Assembly: GCF_041262165.1 (NCBI RefSeq)
Contig: NZ_JBGCBY010000001.1
Coordinates: forward strand, 395,429-459,428
Reading direction: 5' to 3'
Source of the DNA: Streptacidiphilus sp041262165
Lineage (GTDB): Bacteria; Actinomycetota; Actinomycetes; Streptomycetales; Streptomycetaceae
DNA length: 64,000 nucleotides
The position numbers were made by a program, and so were the translations under genes. Positions 34,511-43,391 of this stretch are shown here, piece after piece; the first letter of the stretch is position 1; every line of letters starts with the position of its first letter. The notes under the pieces are model-generated. The model worked only from the letters and a program-made list of their open reading frames with translations. It was not told where the DNA came from and made no database searches.

Positions 34511-36334
34511 ATGGCGACGGACAACGAGCAGGCAGAGCCCGGGTTCGACTACGACGTGGTCATCGTCGGCTCCGGTTTCGGCGGTTCGGTCTCCGCACTG
34601 CGGCTGACCGAGAAGGGCTACCGGGTCGCCGTGCTGGAGGCGGGACGCCGCTTCACGCCGGAGACGCTCCCCAGGAACTCCTGGGACAGCAGGAACTACC
34701 TCTGGGCCCCGGCCCTGGGGATGTACGGCATCCAGCGCTTCCACGTCCTCAAGGACGTGATGGTGCTGGGCGGGGCCGGTGTCGGCGGCGGTTCGCTGAA
34801 CTACGCCAACACCCTCTACGTGCCGCCGAAGGCGTTCTTCCAGGACGCGCAGTGGAAGGACATCACCGACTGGTCGGAGGAGCTCGCGCCCTTCTACGAC
34901 CAGGCGCAGCGGATGCTCGGCGTCCGCACCAACCCCACGGTCACGCCGTCGGACGTGCACCTGCGGGCCGCCGCCGACAAGCTCGGCTACGGGGAGACCT
35001 TCCACCTGGCCCCGGTCGGGGTGTTCTTCGGGGACGGACAGGACTGCGGAGGCGACGGGGCGAAGGTGGCGCCCGGCGCCGAGGTCGAGGACCCGTACTT
35101 CGGCGGCGAGGGACCGCGCCGCAGGGCGTGCACCGAGTGCGGTGAGTGCATGACGGGCTGCCGCCACGGCGCGAAGAACACCCTGACCGAGAACTACCTC
35201 TACCTCGCGGAGAAGAACGGCGCGCAGATCCTGCCGATGACCACGGTCACCGCCGTCCGCGAGGACGGCGAAGGCTACGCGGTGGACACCCGGGCCACCG
35301 ACTCCCGGTCCAAGCACCCCGCGAAGAACGGCTTCCGGACCCTCCGTGCCCGACAGGTCGTCATCTCGGCCGGCACCTACGGCACGCAGAAGCTGTTGCA
35401 CGCGATGCGGGACGAGGGCCATCTGCCGCGGATCTCGGCGAAGCTCGGCGAACTGACCCGCACCAACTCCGAGGCGCTGGTGGGCTCGATGACCACCGAC
35501 CGGCGCTACGGCGGCAGGTCGGACTTCACCAAGGGCGTCGCCATCACCTCCTCGGTGCACCCCGACGAGCACACCCACATCGAACCGGTCCGCTACGGCA
35601 AGGGCTCCAACGCGATGGGCCTGATGTCGGTCATGCAGGTGACCGGCGGGAAGCGGACGCCGCAGCTGCTGCGCTTCTTCGGCATCGCCCTGCGCCGCCC
35701 CGACCTGTTCGTGCGGGCCATGAACAAGCGGCGCTGGTCCGAGCGGGTCATCATCGGCCTGGTGATGCAGTCGCTGGACAACTCGATCGTCGTCTCGCGG
35801 AAGACGTCCGGCCCCGGCAAGGGACAGTTGACGTCACGTCAGGGGCACGGTGCGCCCAACCCGAAGTGGATCCCCGCCGCCGAGGAGGCGGCGCGCGCGG
35901 TCGCCGTCGAGATCAACGGCTACGCCGGCAGCGGTGTCAGCGACCTCCTCGGCCGCACCCTCACCGCGCACTTCCTCGGGGGCTGCGTCATCGCGGACTC
36001 GCCGGAGCGCGGCGTCATCGACCCGTACCAGCGGCTCTACGGCTACCCCGGGATCAGTGTCGCCGACGGTTCGACCGTCTCCGCGAACCTGGGTGTGAAC
36101 CCCTCGCTGACGATCACCGCGCAGGCGGAGCGCGCGCTGTCGATGTGGCCCAACAAGGGCGAGGAGGACGCGCGTCCGGCGCAGGGCGAGGCGTACCGGC
36201 GGATCGCACCGGTGGCGCCGAGGAGCCCGGCGGTGCCGGAGAGCGCCTTCGCCGCACTGAAGCTGCCGCTGCTGCCAGTGCCGGTGGTGCCTCTGCCGGT
36301 GGTGCCGGCGCGTCCGTCGGAGTCCGAGGACTGA
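34511..36334 (+). CDS. GMC-family oxidoreductase, cholesterol-oxidase (ChoD)-like
   Basis: 607 residues. FAD-binding motif VVIVGSGFGGSVSALRL at residue ~15, GAGVGGGSLNYANTL, and the C-terminal HFLGGCVIADSPERGVID and VADGSTVSANLGVNPSLTI motifs of the GMC/ChoD group. Four cysteines, Cys207, Cys210, Cys213 and Cys217 (CTECGECMTGCRHGAKN), have a ferredoxin-like C-x2-C-x2-C-x3-C spacing that is kept in this subfamily. Family members oxidise sterols or other alcohols; the substrate here is unknown. A Pro/Val-rich tail (LPVPVVPLPVVP) is encoded by short DNA repeats. ATG 34511 with AGGGAG upstream. Confidence 0.9.
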   Translation: MATDNEQAEPGFDYDVVIVGSGFGGSVSALRLTEKGYRVAVLEAGRRFTPETLPRNSWDSRNYLWAPALGMYGIQRFHVLKDVMVLGGAGVGGGSLNYANTLYVPPKAFFQDAQWKDITDWSEELAPFYDQAQRMLGVRTNPTVTPSDVHLRAAADKLGYGETFHLAPVGVFFGDGQDCGGDGAKVAPGAEVEDPYFGGEGPRRRACTECGECMTGCRHGAKNTLTENYLYLAEKNGAQILPMTTVTAVREDGEGYAVDTRATDSRSKHPAKNGFRTLRARQVVISAGTYGTQKLLHAMRDEGHLPRISAKLGELTRTNSEALVGSMTTDRRYGGRSDFTKGVAITSSVHPDEHTHIEPVRYGKGSNAMGLMSVMQVTGGKRTPQLLRFFGIALRRPDLFVRAMNKRRWSERVIIGLVMQSLDNSIVVSRKTSGPGKGQLTSRQGHGAPNPKWIPAAEEAARAVAVEINGYAGSGVSDLLGRTLTAHFLGGCVIADSPERGVIDPYQRLYGYPGISVADGSTVSANLGVNPSLTITAQAERALSMWPNKGEEDARPAQGEAYRRIAPVAPRSPAVPESAFAALKLPLLPVPVVPLPVVPARPSESED

Positions 36335-36423
36335 GCGATCCCGGTCACATTCGACTGAACCGGCAACACCGCGCCGAGCAGACCAGTACATTCACCGATC
36401 AGAACCCGCCCGCGCCGACGGAT

Positions 36424-36445
36424 ACACCGCCGCCGCGGGCGGTGT
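36424..36445 (+). terminator. Hairpin terminator after the GMC gene
   Basis: ACACCGCC and GGCGGTGT form an 8-bp perfect stem around a 6-nt GC loop, 90 nt after the stop. Confidence 0.6.
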
Positions 36446-36899
36446 CATGTCGCGACGTCAGCGTCGGTCCGCGGGAAGGCACATTCTGCTGGGCCGGCGC
36501 GACGTGCCGATCCCGGCCGCGGAGCCGCGTGCGATCCCGCGCCGCGGTGGTCCCGGGGGAGGCGCCCGCCGACGGCGGCGAGGCGATCCGCGGGCGGCCT
36601 GCCCGTGTGGTGGCGAGGGTCGGCGGCCAGGGCTTGATGACCACCGACTCCTCCTGGGCCCTGACTGACCGTCATTGGGCCGTGCCCAGTCCAGAAGCGC
36701 AGTGCCAGGCGGTCCGCACGCATGTCCTCTATGGCAACCGAATGACGTGTGACGCGACTTCCGCTGTCACGACCCCTCGGGCCCGCTGACGTCGTGGCCG
36801 TTCGGGTGAAAGTGCGGCGACGCGGGATGAAGGTCGCATAGAGAAAAGCATTTGAACACATACTTACACCGCCTGACGAACGGTCCGGTCCATCCCTCT
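36446..36899. other. Gene-free stretch before the collagen-like gene
   Basis: About 450 bp with no convincing coding frame; small frames on both strands have no family features. Base composition falls toward AT near 36840-36880 (GAAAAGCATTTGAACAC), likely the promoter zone of the collagen-like gene, though no clean -35/-10 pair is seen. Confidence 0.55.
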
Positions 36900-36919
36900 T
36901 GCACCCACTGGTGGGTGCA
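36900..36919 (+). promoter_or_regulatory. Palindromic hairpin in the collagen-like gene leader
   Basis: TGCACCCAC and GTGGGTGCA pair perfectly over 9 bp around TG and are followed by TTTCT, 40 nt before the start ATG. It could be an operator, a leader hairpin or an attenuator. It is clearly a designed-looking symmetry, but its role is not shown. Confidence 0.6.
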
Positions 36920-36959
36920 TTTCTGCATGTTCGGTTTCAGTTCTTCTGGAGGGGCGATC

Positions 36960-39900
36960 ATGAGCCGTAAGTCTCTGCGCCGGTCGTGGATTAACGCCGC
37001 GATGCTTTCGGCACTGGGCAGTCTCGTCATGGCCGTCAACCTCTCCTCGTCGGCGGCGGCCGGCGTCGGCACGATCGAGAAGTCCGGTGCCGAATACGTT
37101 CACGCCGTGCCGGGCCCGAATGGCGCCCTAAGCGAGGGTGGGCCTCATGGACACCATGGCCACCAGGGGCCTCAGGGCCCCCGTGGGCCTCGCGGACCTC
37201 AAGGACACCGAGGGCCTCGTGGACCGCAGGGACACCGTGGGCCGCAGGGAACTCACGGACACCATGGAGCTCAGGGCACGCAGGGCACTCAGGGCGCCAC
37301 CGGCAGCCAGGGCGATACCGGGGCGCAGGGCGGCCAAGGCACGCAGGGCTTCCAGGGCGGCGCCGGCGCGCAGGGCAACGCGGGCGCGCAGGGTAATCAG
37401 GGCAACGCGGGGGCTCAAGGCTTTCAGGGTGGCACTGGGGCTCAAGGCACGCAGGGCAACCAGGGCGGCAGCGGCAGCCAGGGTGATAACGGGGCGCAGG
37501 GCAGCCAGGGCAACGCGGGTGTGCAGGGCAGCCAGGGCGACGCGGGTGTCCAAGGTTTTCAGGGTGGCACCGGGGCCCAGGGCACGCAGGGCAACCAGGG
37601 CGGTTCTGGCAGCCAGGGCAGCCAAGGTGGCGCCGGAGTCCAGGGCTTCCAGGGCGGCACAGGAGCCCAGGGCAGTCAGGGTGACCAGGGTTCGCAGGGA
37701 TTCCAGGGCGGCAGCGGCACGCAGGGCAGCCAGGGGGGCACCGGGGCGCAGGGCAGTCAGGGCGGCACCGGTGCCCAGGGCAACGCCGGCGCACAGGGCA
37801 GCCAGGGTACGCAGGGCGGGGCCGGGACTCAGGGTTTCCAAGGTGGTGCCGGAGCGCAGGGCAGTCAGGGTGACCCGGGTACCCAGGGCTTCCAGGGCAG
37901 CACTGGTGCGCAGGGCAACCAAGGCTCCCAGGGCGGCGCTGGTGTGGAGGGTGCGCAAGGCGGCAACGGCACGCAGGGCTTCCAGGGCGGGGCCGGGACT
38001 CAGGGTTTCCAAGGTGGTGCCGGAGCGCAGGGCAGTCAGGGTGACCCGGGTACCCAGGGCTTCCAGGGGAGCACAGGTGCGCAGGGCAACCAGGGCTCCC
38101 AGGGCGGCACCGGAAGCCAGGGTGGCCAGGGCGTCCAGGGTGTGCAGGGGTTTCAGGGCGGTGCTGGTGTGCAGGGGTTTCAGGGTGGTGTGGGGGTTCA
38201 GGGTGCTCAGGGTGGTGTTGGGGTTCAGGGTGCTCAGGGGGATGTTGGGGTTCAGGGTGCTCAGGGGGATGTGGGTGTTCAGGGTGTGACGGGTGCTCAG
38301 GGTCCGCAGGGTGTTGGTGTTCAGGGGGCGCAGGGTAGTGCGGGTGCGCAGGGTGCTCAGGGTCCTTCGGGTACGTGTGTGGGTTGTCAGGGTGGTACGG
38401 GGGCGCAGGGTAGTCAGGGCAGTTCGGGGGTGCAGGGTTCGCAGGGTGGTACGGGGGCGCAGGGTTCGCAGGGTGGTACGGGGGCGCAGGGTTCGCAGGG
38501 CAGTGCTGGTGTTCAGGGTGTTCAGGGTGATACGGGGGCGCAGGGCAGTCAGGGCGGGGCGGGTGCTCAGGGCAGTCAGGGTGATCAGGGCGTTCAGGGC
38601 TTCCAGGGGTTCCAGGGGTTCCAGGGCGGTACTGGTGTCCAGGGGGCGCAGGGGGATCAGGGCGGCACGGGTGCCCAGGGCTCGCAGGGCGGTAGTGGTG
38701 TCCAGGGTGTCCAGGGCAACACGGGCGCGCAGGGGAGCCAGGGCGATCAGGGTTCGCAGGGCTTCCAGGGCAGCACCGGTACCCAAGGCACCCAAGGCAG
38801 TAATGGCGCGCAGGGCAACCAAGGCGGTACCGGTGCCCAGGGCACCCAAGGCGACCAGGGCACGCAGGGCGCCCAGGGCAGCCAGGGCAGCACTGGTGCG
38901 CAGGGCGCTCAGGGCGGCACCGGCAGCCAGGGCTTCCAGGGCGACAACGGTTCGCAGGGCTTCCAAGGGGGTGCCGGCGCTCAGGGCAGCCAGGGTGACC
39001 AGGGCTTCCAGGGCTTCCAGGGCACGACCGGCTCGCAGGGGGCCCAGGGCGGTGCCGGCACCCAAGGCAGCCAGGGCGCGCAGGGCGGTACCGGCAGCCA
39101 GGGCTTCCAGGGCGACACCGGTTCGCAGGGCAGCCAGGGTGGCATGGGCGTCCAAGGCTCCCAGGGCAGCACTGGTGTCCAGGGTGCGCAGGGCGACCAA
39201 GGAACCACCGGTGTCCAGGGCAGCCAAGGCGGTGTCGGCGTCCAGGGCCTGCAGGGCACGCAGGGTGCGCAGGGTGGTGCCGGAAGCCAGGGCTTCCAGG
39301 GTGGCACGGGAGCGCAGGGCAGTCAGGGTGACCAGGGTTCGCAGGGCTTTCAGGGTGGCACCGGGGCGCAGGGATTCCAGGGCGACCAGGGCACTGCCGG
39401 CGCCCAGGGCAGCCAGGGTGGCACCGGCGGGCAGGGTGCGCAGGGTAGTCAGGGCACCGCGGGCGCGCAGGGCAGCCAAGGCGGTGCCGGTGTCCAGGGC
39501 ACCCAGGGCTTCCAGGGTGAAGCCGGTGCCCAGGGCACCCAGGGGAACGCCGGGGCGCAGGGCTTCCAGGGCATTGCCGGCACCCAAGGTGCGCAGGGTG
39601 GAGCCGGCAGCCAGGGCGCGCAGGGTGATGCCGGGACGCAGGGCAGTCAGGGAAGCGTCGGCAGCGTGGGCGCGCAAGGTGGCACCGGCGCCCAGGGCAA
39701 CACCGGTGCGCAGGGCACCCAAGGCGACCAGGGCGCACAAGGCTTCCAAGGCGGCACCGGCGCCCAGGGTGCGCAGGGCGACCAGGGAACCACCGGTGTC
39801 CAGGGCAGCCAAGGCGGTGCCGGCGTCCAGGGCAGTCAGGGCAGTCAGGGCACGCAGGGCACGCAGGGCACGCAGGGCACGCAGGGTGGCACCGGCCTCC

Positions 39901-42900
39901 AGGGTGTCCAGGGCTTCCAGGGTGGAACGGGTGCGCAGGGCAGCCAGGGTGACCAGGGCAGCCAGGGCGGCGCGGGTATGCAGGGTGCGCAGGGCGACCA
40001 GGGCAATGCCGGTGCCCAGGGCAGCCAGGGTGTCACCGGCGGGCAGGGTGCGCAGGGCAGTCAGGGCCCCGCGGGCGCGCAGGGCAGCCAGGGCGGCGCT
40101 GGTGTCCAGGGCACTCAGGGCTTCCAGGGCGGCAACGGCACTCAGGGCAACCAGGGAACACAGGGGTTCCAGGGCATTACCGGCGCCCAAGGTGCGCAGG
40201 GTGGCGCCGGCGGCCAGGGCGCGCAGGGTGATACCGGGACGCAGGGCAGTCAGGGTACTCAGGGCTTCCAGGGTGGCGCCGGTACACAAGGGTTCCAGGG
40301 CAACCAAGGTGTCCAGGGCGGTACGGGCGCCCAGGGCTTCCAAGGCGGCACTGGCAGCCAGGGTGCGCAGGGCAACCAGGGCAGCAACGGTGTCCAGGGC
40401 AGCCAAGGCGACACCGGAGCCCAGGGGGGCACGGGAGCCCAAGGGAACACCGGCACGCAGGGCTTCCAGGGCACTCAGGGCTTCCAGGGCAACACCGGCG
40501 CCCAGGGCTTCCAGGGCAGCACCGGCACGCAGGGCTCCCAGGGTGATACCGGGACGCAGGGCGTCCAGGGTGTGCAGGGGTTTCAGGGCGGTGCTGGTGT
40601 GCAGGGGTTTCAGGGTGGTGTGGGGGTGCAGGGTGCTCAGGGTGGTTTGGGGGTTCAGGGTGCTCAGGGTGGTGTTGGGGTTCAGGGTGCTCAGGGGGAT
40701 GTGGGTGTTCAGGGTGTGCAGGGTGGTGTGGGGAGTCAGGGGTTTCAGGGTGGGTCTGGTGGTCCTGGTGTTCAGGGTGTGACGGGTGCTCAGGGTCCGC
40801 AGGGTGTTGGTGTGCAGGGGGCGCAGGGTAGTGCGGGTGCGCAGGGTGCTCAGGGTCCTTCGGGTACGTGTGTTGGTTGTCAGGGTGGTACGGGGGCGCA
40901 GGGTAGTCAGGGCAGTTCGGGGGTGCAGGGTTCGCAGGGTGGTACGGGGGCGCAGGGTTCGCAGGGCAGTGCTGGTGTTCAGGGTGTTCAGGGTGATACG
41001 GGGGCGCAGGGCAGTCAGGGCGGGACGGGTGCTCAGGGCAGTCAGGGTGACCAGGGCGTTCAGGGCTTCCAGGGGTTCCAGGGCGGTACTGGTGTCCAGG
41101 GGGCGCAGGGGGATCAGGGCGGCACGGGTGCCCAGGGCTCGCAGGGCGGTAGTGGTGTCCAGGGTGTTCAGGGCGACACGGGTGCGCAGGGTAGTCAGGG
41201 CGATCAGGGTGCGCAGGGCTTCCAGGGCAGCACCGGTACCCAAGGCAATCAGGGTGACCAGGGCACGCAAGGCTTCCAGGGCGGCACCGGCGCCCAGGGC
41301 ACGCAGGGCAGCCAAGGCGGTACCGGTGCCCAGGGCATGCAGGGCTTCCAGGGCACTCAGGGCACCCAGGGATTCCAGGGCAGCACTGGTGCGCAGGGCG
41401 CGCAGGGCGGTACCGGCAGCCAGGGCTTCCAGGGCGACACAGGCACGCAGGGCTTCCAGGGCAGCACCGGCACGCAGGGCGTAGAGGGGGCACAGGGCGG
41501 CACCGGCGCGCAGGGTAGCCAAGGCAACCAGGGCGTCCAGGGCATCCAAGGTGGCACCGGCGTCCAGGGCACGCAGGGTCTCCAGGGCGGTACCGGCACT
41601 CAAGGTACCCAGGGCACGCAAGGCATCCAGGGCAACACCGGCACCCAGGGCAGCACCGGGACGCAGGGCAGTCAGGGTGACCAGGGTTCGCAGGGCTTCC
41701 AGGGCGGCACCGGCACTCAGGGTGCCCAAGGTATCCAGGGCGGTACCGGTGCGCAGGGCGTCCAAGGCTTCCAGGGAAGCACGGGCGCTCAGGGCGTCCA
41801 GGGCAGTCAGGGTGGCACGGGCGCTCAGGGCAACCAGGGCGGCACCGGTGCTCAGGGCATCCAAGGCTTCCAGGGGAGCACGGGCTCCCAGGGCCTCCAG
41901 GGCAACCAGGGTGGCGCCGGCGCCCAGGGTAACCAGGGCGACACGGGCGCTCAGGGCAGTACCGGCACCCAGGGAACGCAAGGGGCCCAGGGCTTCCAGG
42001 GGAGCACCGGTACCCAGGGCAACCAGGGCACCCAGGGCGGCACCGGTGCGCAGGGCGCTCAGGGCAACCAGGGTGGCACCGGCGCTCAGGGCACCCAAGG
42101 AAACACCGGCGTCCAGGGCTTCCAGGGCGGTACAGGCGCCCAGGGCACGCAGGGCTTCCAGGGGATTGCGGGCTCCCAGGGCAGCCAGGGCAATCAGGGT
42201 GGCACGGGCTCACAAGGCGCCCAGGGCAATCAGGGCGGCACCGGCGTCCAGGGCACTCAAGGCAATCAGGGCACTCAAGGCACCGAGGGCACCCAGGGCT
42301 TCCAAGGGGGCACGGGGGCGCAGGGCTTCCAGGGTGGTACCGGGGCGCAGGGCGTCCAAGGCTTCCAGGGGAGCACGGGCTCCCAGGGCGTCCAGGGGAG
42401 TCAGGGTGGCACGGGCGCTCAGGGCACCCAGGGCAGCACAGGCGCGCAGGGTGGTACCGGCACGCAGGGAACGCAGGGCGCCCAGGGCAGTCAGGGTGAC
42501 ACCGGCGCACAGGGCACCCAGGGCGACACGGGCGCGCAGGGAGGTGCCGGCACCCAGGGAACCCAAGGGGTCCAGGGCTTCCAGGGGAGCACCGGTACCC
42601 AGGGCAACCAGGGCACCCAGGGCGGCACCGGTGCGCAGGGCACCCAGGGCACCCAGGGTGGCACCGGCGCACAGGGCACCCAAGGAAACACCGGTGCGCA
42701 GGGCAATCAGGGTGGTACGGGTGCGCAGGGCAATCAGGGTTTTCAGGGGACGCAGGGCCTGCAGGGGGTCACCGGTGCGCAGGGCAACCAGGGCGGTACC
42801 GGGGCGCAGGGCACGCAGGGTCTCCAGGGGACGCAGGGCCTGCAGGGGGTCACCGGTGCGCAGGGCAACCAGGGCGGTACCGGCGCTCAGGGCACGCAGG

Positions 42901-43223
42901 GCTTCCAGGGGGGTGCGGGCGCTCAGGGCACCCAAGGCAATCAGGGCGCTCAAGGGACCCAGGGCAACCAGGGCACGCAGGGCCAGCAAGGGTTCCAAGG
43001 CAGTAGTTCCGGGGCACTGAGCACCGTCGTCACGAACACCAGTGGTGCGGGAACCGCGCTTGCGGCGTGCCCCGGCGGCACCTTCGCCATCGGCGGTGGT
43101 TACACGACTACGCAGGCATTGGGTCTTGAGATCACCACGAACGCCCCTGTCGGGTCACCGGCCACCGGCTGGCAGGCCGTCGCGAACCACCCCATCACCG
43201 CGTACGCCGTCTGCGCTCCGTGA
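36960..43223 (+). CDS. Giant secreted collagen-like protein, Gly-X-Gln type
   Basis: 2,087 residues from ATG 36960 (GGAGGGG 5 nt upstream). A Sec signal peptide (basic MSRKSLRRSW, hydrophobic to about residue 35) leads to about 650 Gly-X-Y triplets (residues ~60-2015). The first 15-20 triplets are Pro/Arg/His-rich (GPR, GPQ, GHR). The remainder is nearly free of Pro and Lys and alternates G-X-Q (GAQ, GTQ, GFQ, GNQ, GVQ) with G-G/S/N-T/A triplets. Two sites read GTC-V-GCQ, with two cysteines around a one-residue break. A ~70-residue C-terminal domain (AACPGGTFAIGGGY to TAYAVCAP) with two Cys resembles a domain seen on other secreted actinobacterial proteins. Triple-helix, surface location and Thr O-glycosylation are inference from family and neighbours. 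Confidence 0.88.
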   Translation: MSRKSLRRSWINAAMLSALGSLVMAVNLSSSAAAGVGTIEKSGAEYVHAVPGPNGALSEGGPHGHHGHQGPQGPRGPRGPQGHRGPRGPQGHRGPQGTHGHHGAQGTQGTQGATGSQGDTGAQGGQGTQGFQGGAGAQGNAGAQGNQGNAGAQGFQGGTGAQGTQGNQGGSGSQGDNGAQGSQGNAGVQGSQGDAGVQGFQGGTGAQGTQGNQGGSGSQGSQGGAGVQGFQGGTGAQGSQGDQGSQGFQGGSGTQGSQGGTGAQGSQGGTGAQGNAGAQGSQGTQGGAGTQGFQGGAGAQGSQGDPGTQGFQGSTGAQGNQGSQGGAGVEGAQGGNGTQGFQGGAGTQGFQGGAGAQGSQGDPGTQGFQGSTGAQGNQGSQGGTGSQGGQGVQGVQGFQGGAGVQGFQGGVGVQGAQGGVGVQGAQGDVGVQGAQGDVGVQGVTGAQGPQGVGVQGAQGSAGAQGAQGPSGTCVGCQGGTGAQGSQGSSGVQGSQGGTGAQGSQGGTGAQGSQGSAGVQGVQGDTGAQGSQGGAGAQGSQGDQGVQGFQGFQGFQGGTGVQGAQGDQGGTGAQGSQGGSGVQGVQGNTGAQGSQGDQGSQGFQGSTGTQGTQGSNGAQGNQGGTGAQGTQGDQGTQGAQGSQGSTGAQGAQGGTGSQGFQGDNGSQGFQGGAGAQGSQGDQGFQGFQGTTGSQGAQGGAGTQGSQGAQGGTGSQGFQGDTGSQGSQGGMGVQGSQGSTGVQGAQGDQGTTGVQGSQGGVGVQGLQGTQGAQGGAGSQGFQGGTGAQGSQGDQGSQGFQGGTGAQGFQGDQGTAGAQGSQGGTGGQGAQGSQGTAGAQGSQGGAGVQGTQGFQGEAGAQGTQGNAGAQGFQGIAGTQGAQGGAGSQGAQGDAGTQGSQGSVGSVGAQGGTGAQGNTGAQGTQGDQGAQGFQGGTGAQGAQGDQGTTGVQGSQGGAGVQGSQGSQGTQGTQGTQGTQGGTGLQGVQGFQGGTGAQGSQGDQGSQGGAGMQGAQGDQGNAGAQGSQGVTGGQGAQGSQGPAGAQGSQGGAGVQGTQGFQGGNGTQGNQGTQGFQGITGAQGAQGGAGGQGAQGDTGTQGSQGTQGFQGGAGTQGFQGNQGVQGGTGAQGFQGGTGSQGAQGNQGSNGVQGSQGDTGAQGGTGAQGNTGTQGFQGTQGFQGNTGAQGFQGSTGTQGSQGDTGTQGVQGVQGFQGGAGVQGFQGGVGVQGAQGGLGVQGAQGGVGVQGAQGDVGVQGVQGGVGSQGFQGGSGGPGVQGVTGAQGPQGVGVQGAQGSAGAQGAQGPSGTCVGCQGGTGAQGSQGSSGVQGSQGGTGAQGSQGSAGVQGVQGDTGAQGSQGGTGAQGSQGDQGVQGFQGFQGGTGVQGAQGDQGGTGAQGSQGGSGVQGVQGDTGAQGSQGDQGAQGFQGSTGTQGNQGDQGTQGFQGGTGAQGTQGSQGGTGAQGMQGFQGTQGTQGFQGSTGAQGAQGGTGSQGFQGDTGTQGFQGSTGTQGVEGAQGGTGAQGSQGNQGVQGIQGGTGVQGTQGLQGGTGTQGTQGTQGIQGNTGTQGSTGTQGSQGDQGSQGFQGGTGTQGAQGIQGGTGAQGVQGFQGSTGAQGVQGSQGGTGAQGNQGGTGAQGIQGFQGSTGSQGLQGNQGGAGAQGNQGDTGAQGSTGTQGTQGAQGFQGSTGTQGNQGTQGGTGAQGAQGNQGGTGAQGTQGNTGVQGFQGGTGAQGTQGFQGIAGSQGSQGNQGGTGSQGAQGNQGGTGVQGTQGNQGTQGTEGTQGFQGGTGAQGFQGGTGAQGVQGFQGSTGSQGVQGSQGGTGAQGTQGSTGAQGGTGTQGTQGAQGSQGDTGAQGTQGDTGAQGGAGTQGTQGVQGFQGSTGTQGNQGTQGGTGAQGTQGTQGGTGAQGTQGNTGAQGNQGGTGAQGNQGFQGTQGLQGVTGAQGNQGGTGAQGTQGLQGTQGLQGVTGAQGNQGGTGAQGTQGFQGGAGAQGTQGNQGAQGTQGNQGTQGQQGFQGSSSGALSTVVTNTSGAGTALAACPGGTFAIGGGYTTTQALGLEITTNAPVGSPATGWQAVANHPITAYAVCAP
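38131..38735. repeat. Collagen-gene internal duplication, copy 1
   Basis: About 600 bp nearly identical, apart from small in-frame indels, to 40561-41195. It contains one Cys-x-x-Cys break (about 38373-38387). Glycine is encoded mainly by GGT and GGG, Val by GTT/GTG and Ala by GCT, whereas the surrounding gene uses GGC, GCC and ACC. Confidence 0.9.
40561..41195. repeat. Collagen-gene internal duplication, copy 2
   Basis: Second copy of the block at 38131-38735, offset by 2,430 bp (a multiple of three). It has extra in-frame units around 40715-40770 and the second Cys-x-x-Cys break (about 40865-40880). It shows the same T/G-ending codon bias, giving a sharp codon-use change inside a GGC-rich gene. 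Confidence 0.9.
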
Positions 43224-43285
43224 GCCCATCGCAGTCATAACCGCGATGCATTCGGCTGGCGGCAACGGCGCCACTGCGCGCCGGT

Positions 43286-43308
43286 GCTCCAAAGCCCGCT
43301 TCTGGAGC
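43286..43308 (+). terminator. Weak hairpin after the collagen-like gene
   Basis: GCTCCA and TGGAGC pair around an 11-nt loop that can itself fold (AGC/GCT), 63 nt after the stop. It may reduce but not abolish read-through to the TPR gene 84 nt downstream. Confidence 0.4.
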
Positions 43309-43391
43309 GGTAGCGTCCGATTGGCTTTATGTTCTCGCCTCCTGTTGGTGGCTGCCTCCGTCGCTCTTATCCGATCAATGAGGTAGGCGCA

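Noticed and set aside
36399..36861. Small minus-strand frames before the collagen gene
   Set aside because: Arg/Pro-rich, without homology features or ribosome-binding sites; typical GC-driven noise.
37036..42672. Very long open frames on the opposite strand and other frames of the collagen gene (up to 1,656 codons, some Leu/Ala/Thr-rich and repeat-like)
   Set aside because: The GGN-CAG-rich repeat contains no stop triplets in several frames, so open frames arise automatically. Only the Gly-X-Y frame has a signal peptide, a ribosome-binding site and a C-terminal domain.
37300..43000. CRISPR-like impression from dense short repeats
   Set aside because: Repeats are coding triplet variants of irregular spacing with no constant repeat plus unique spacer, and no cas gene is present.
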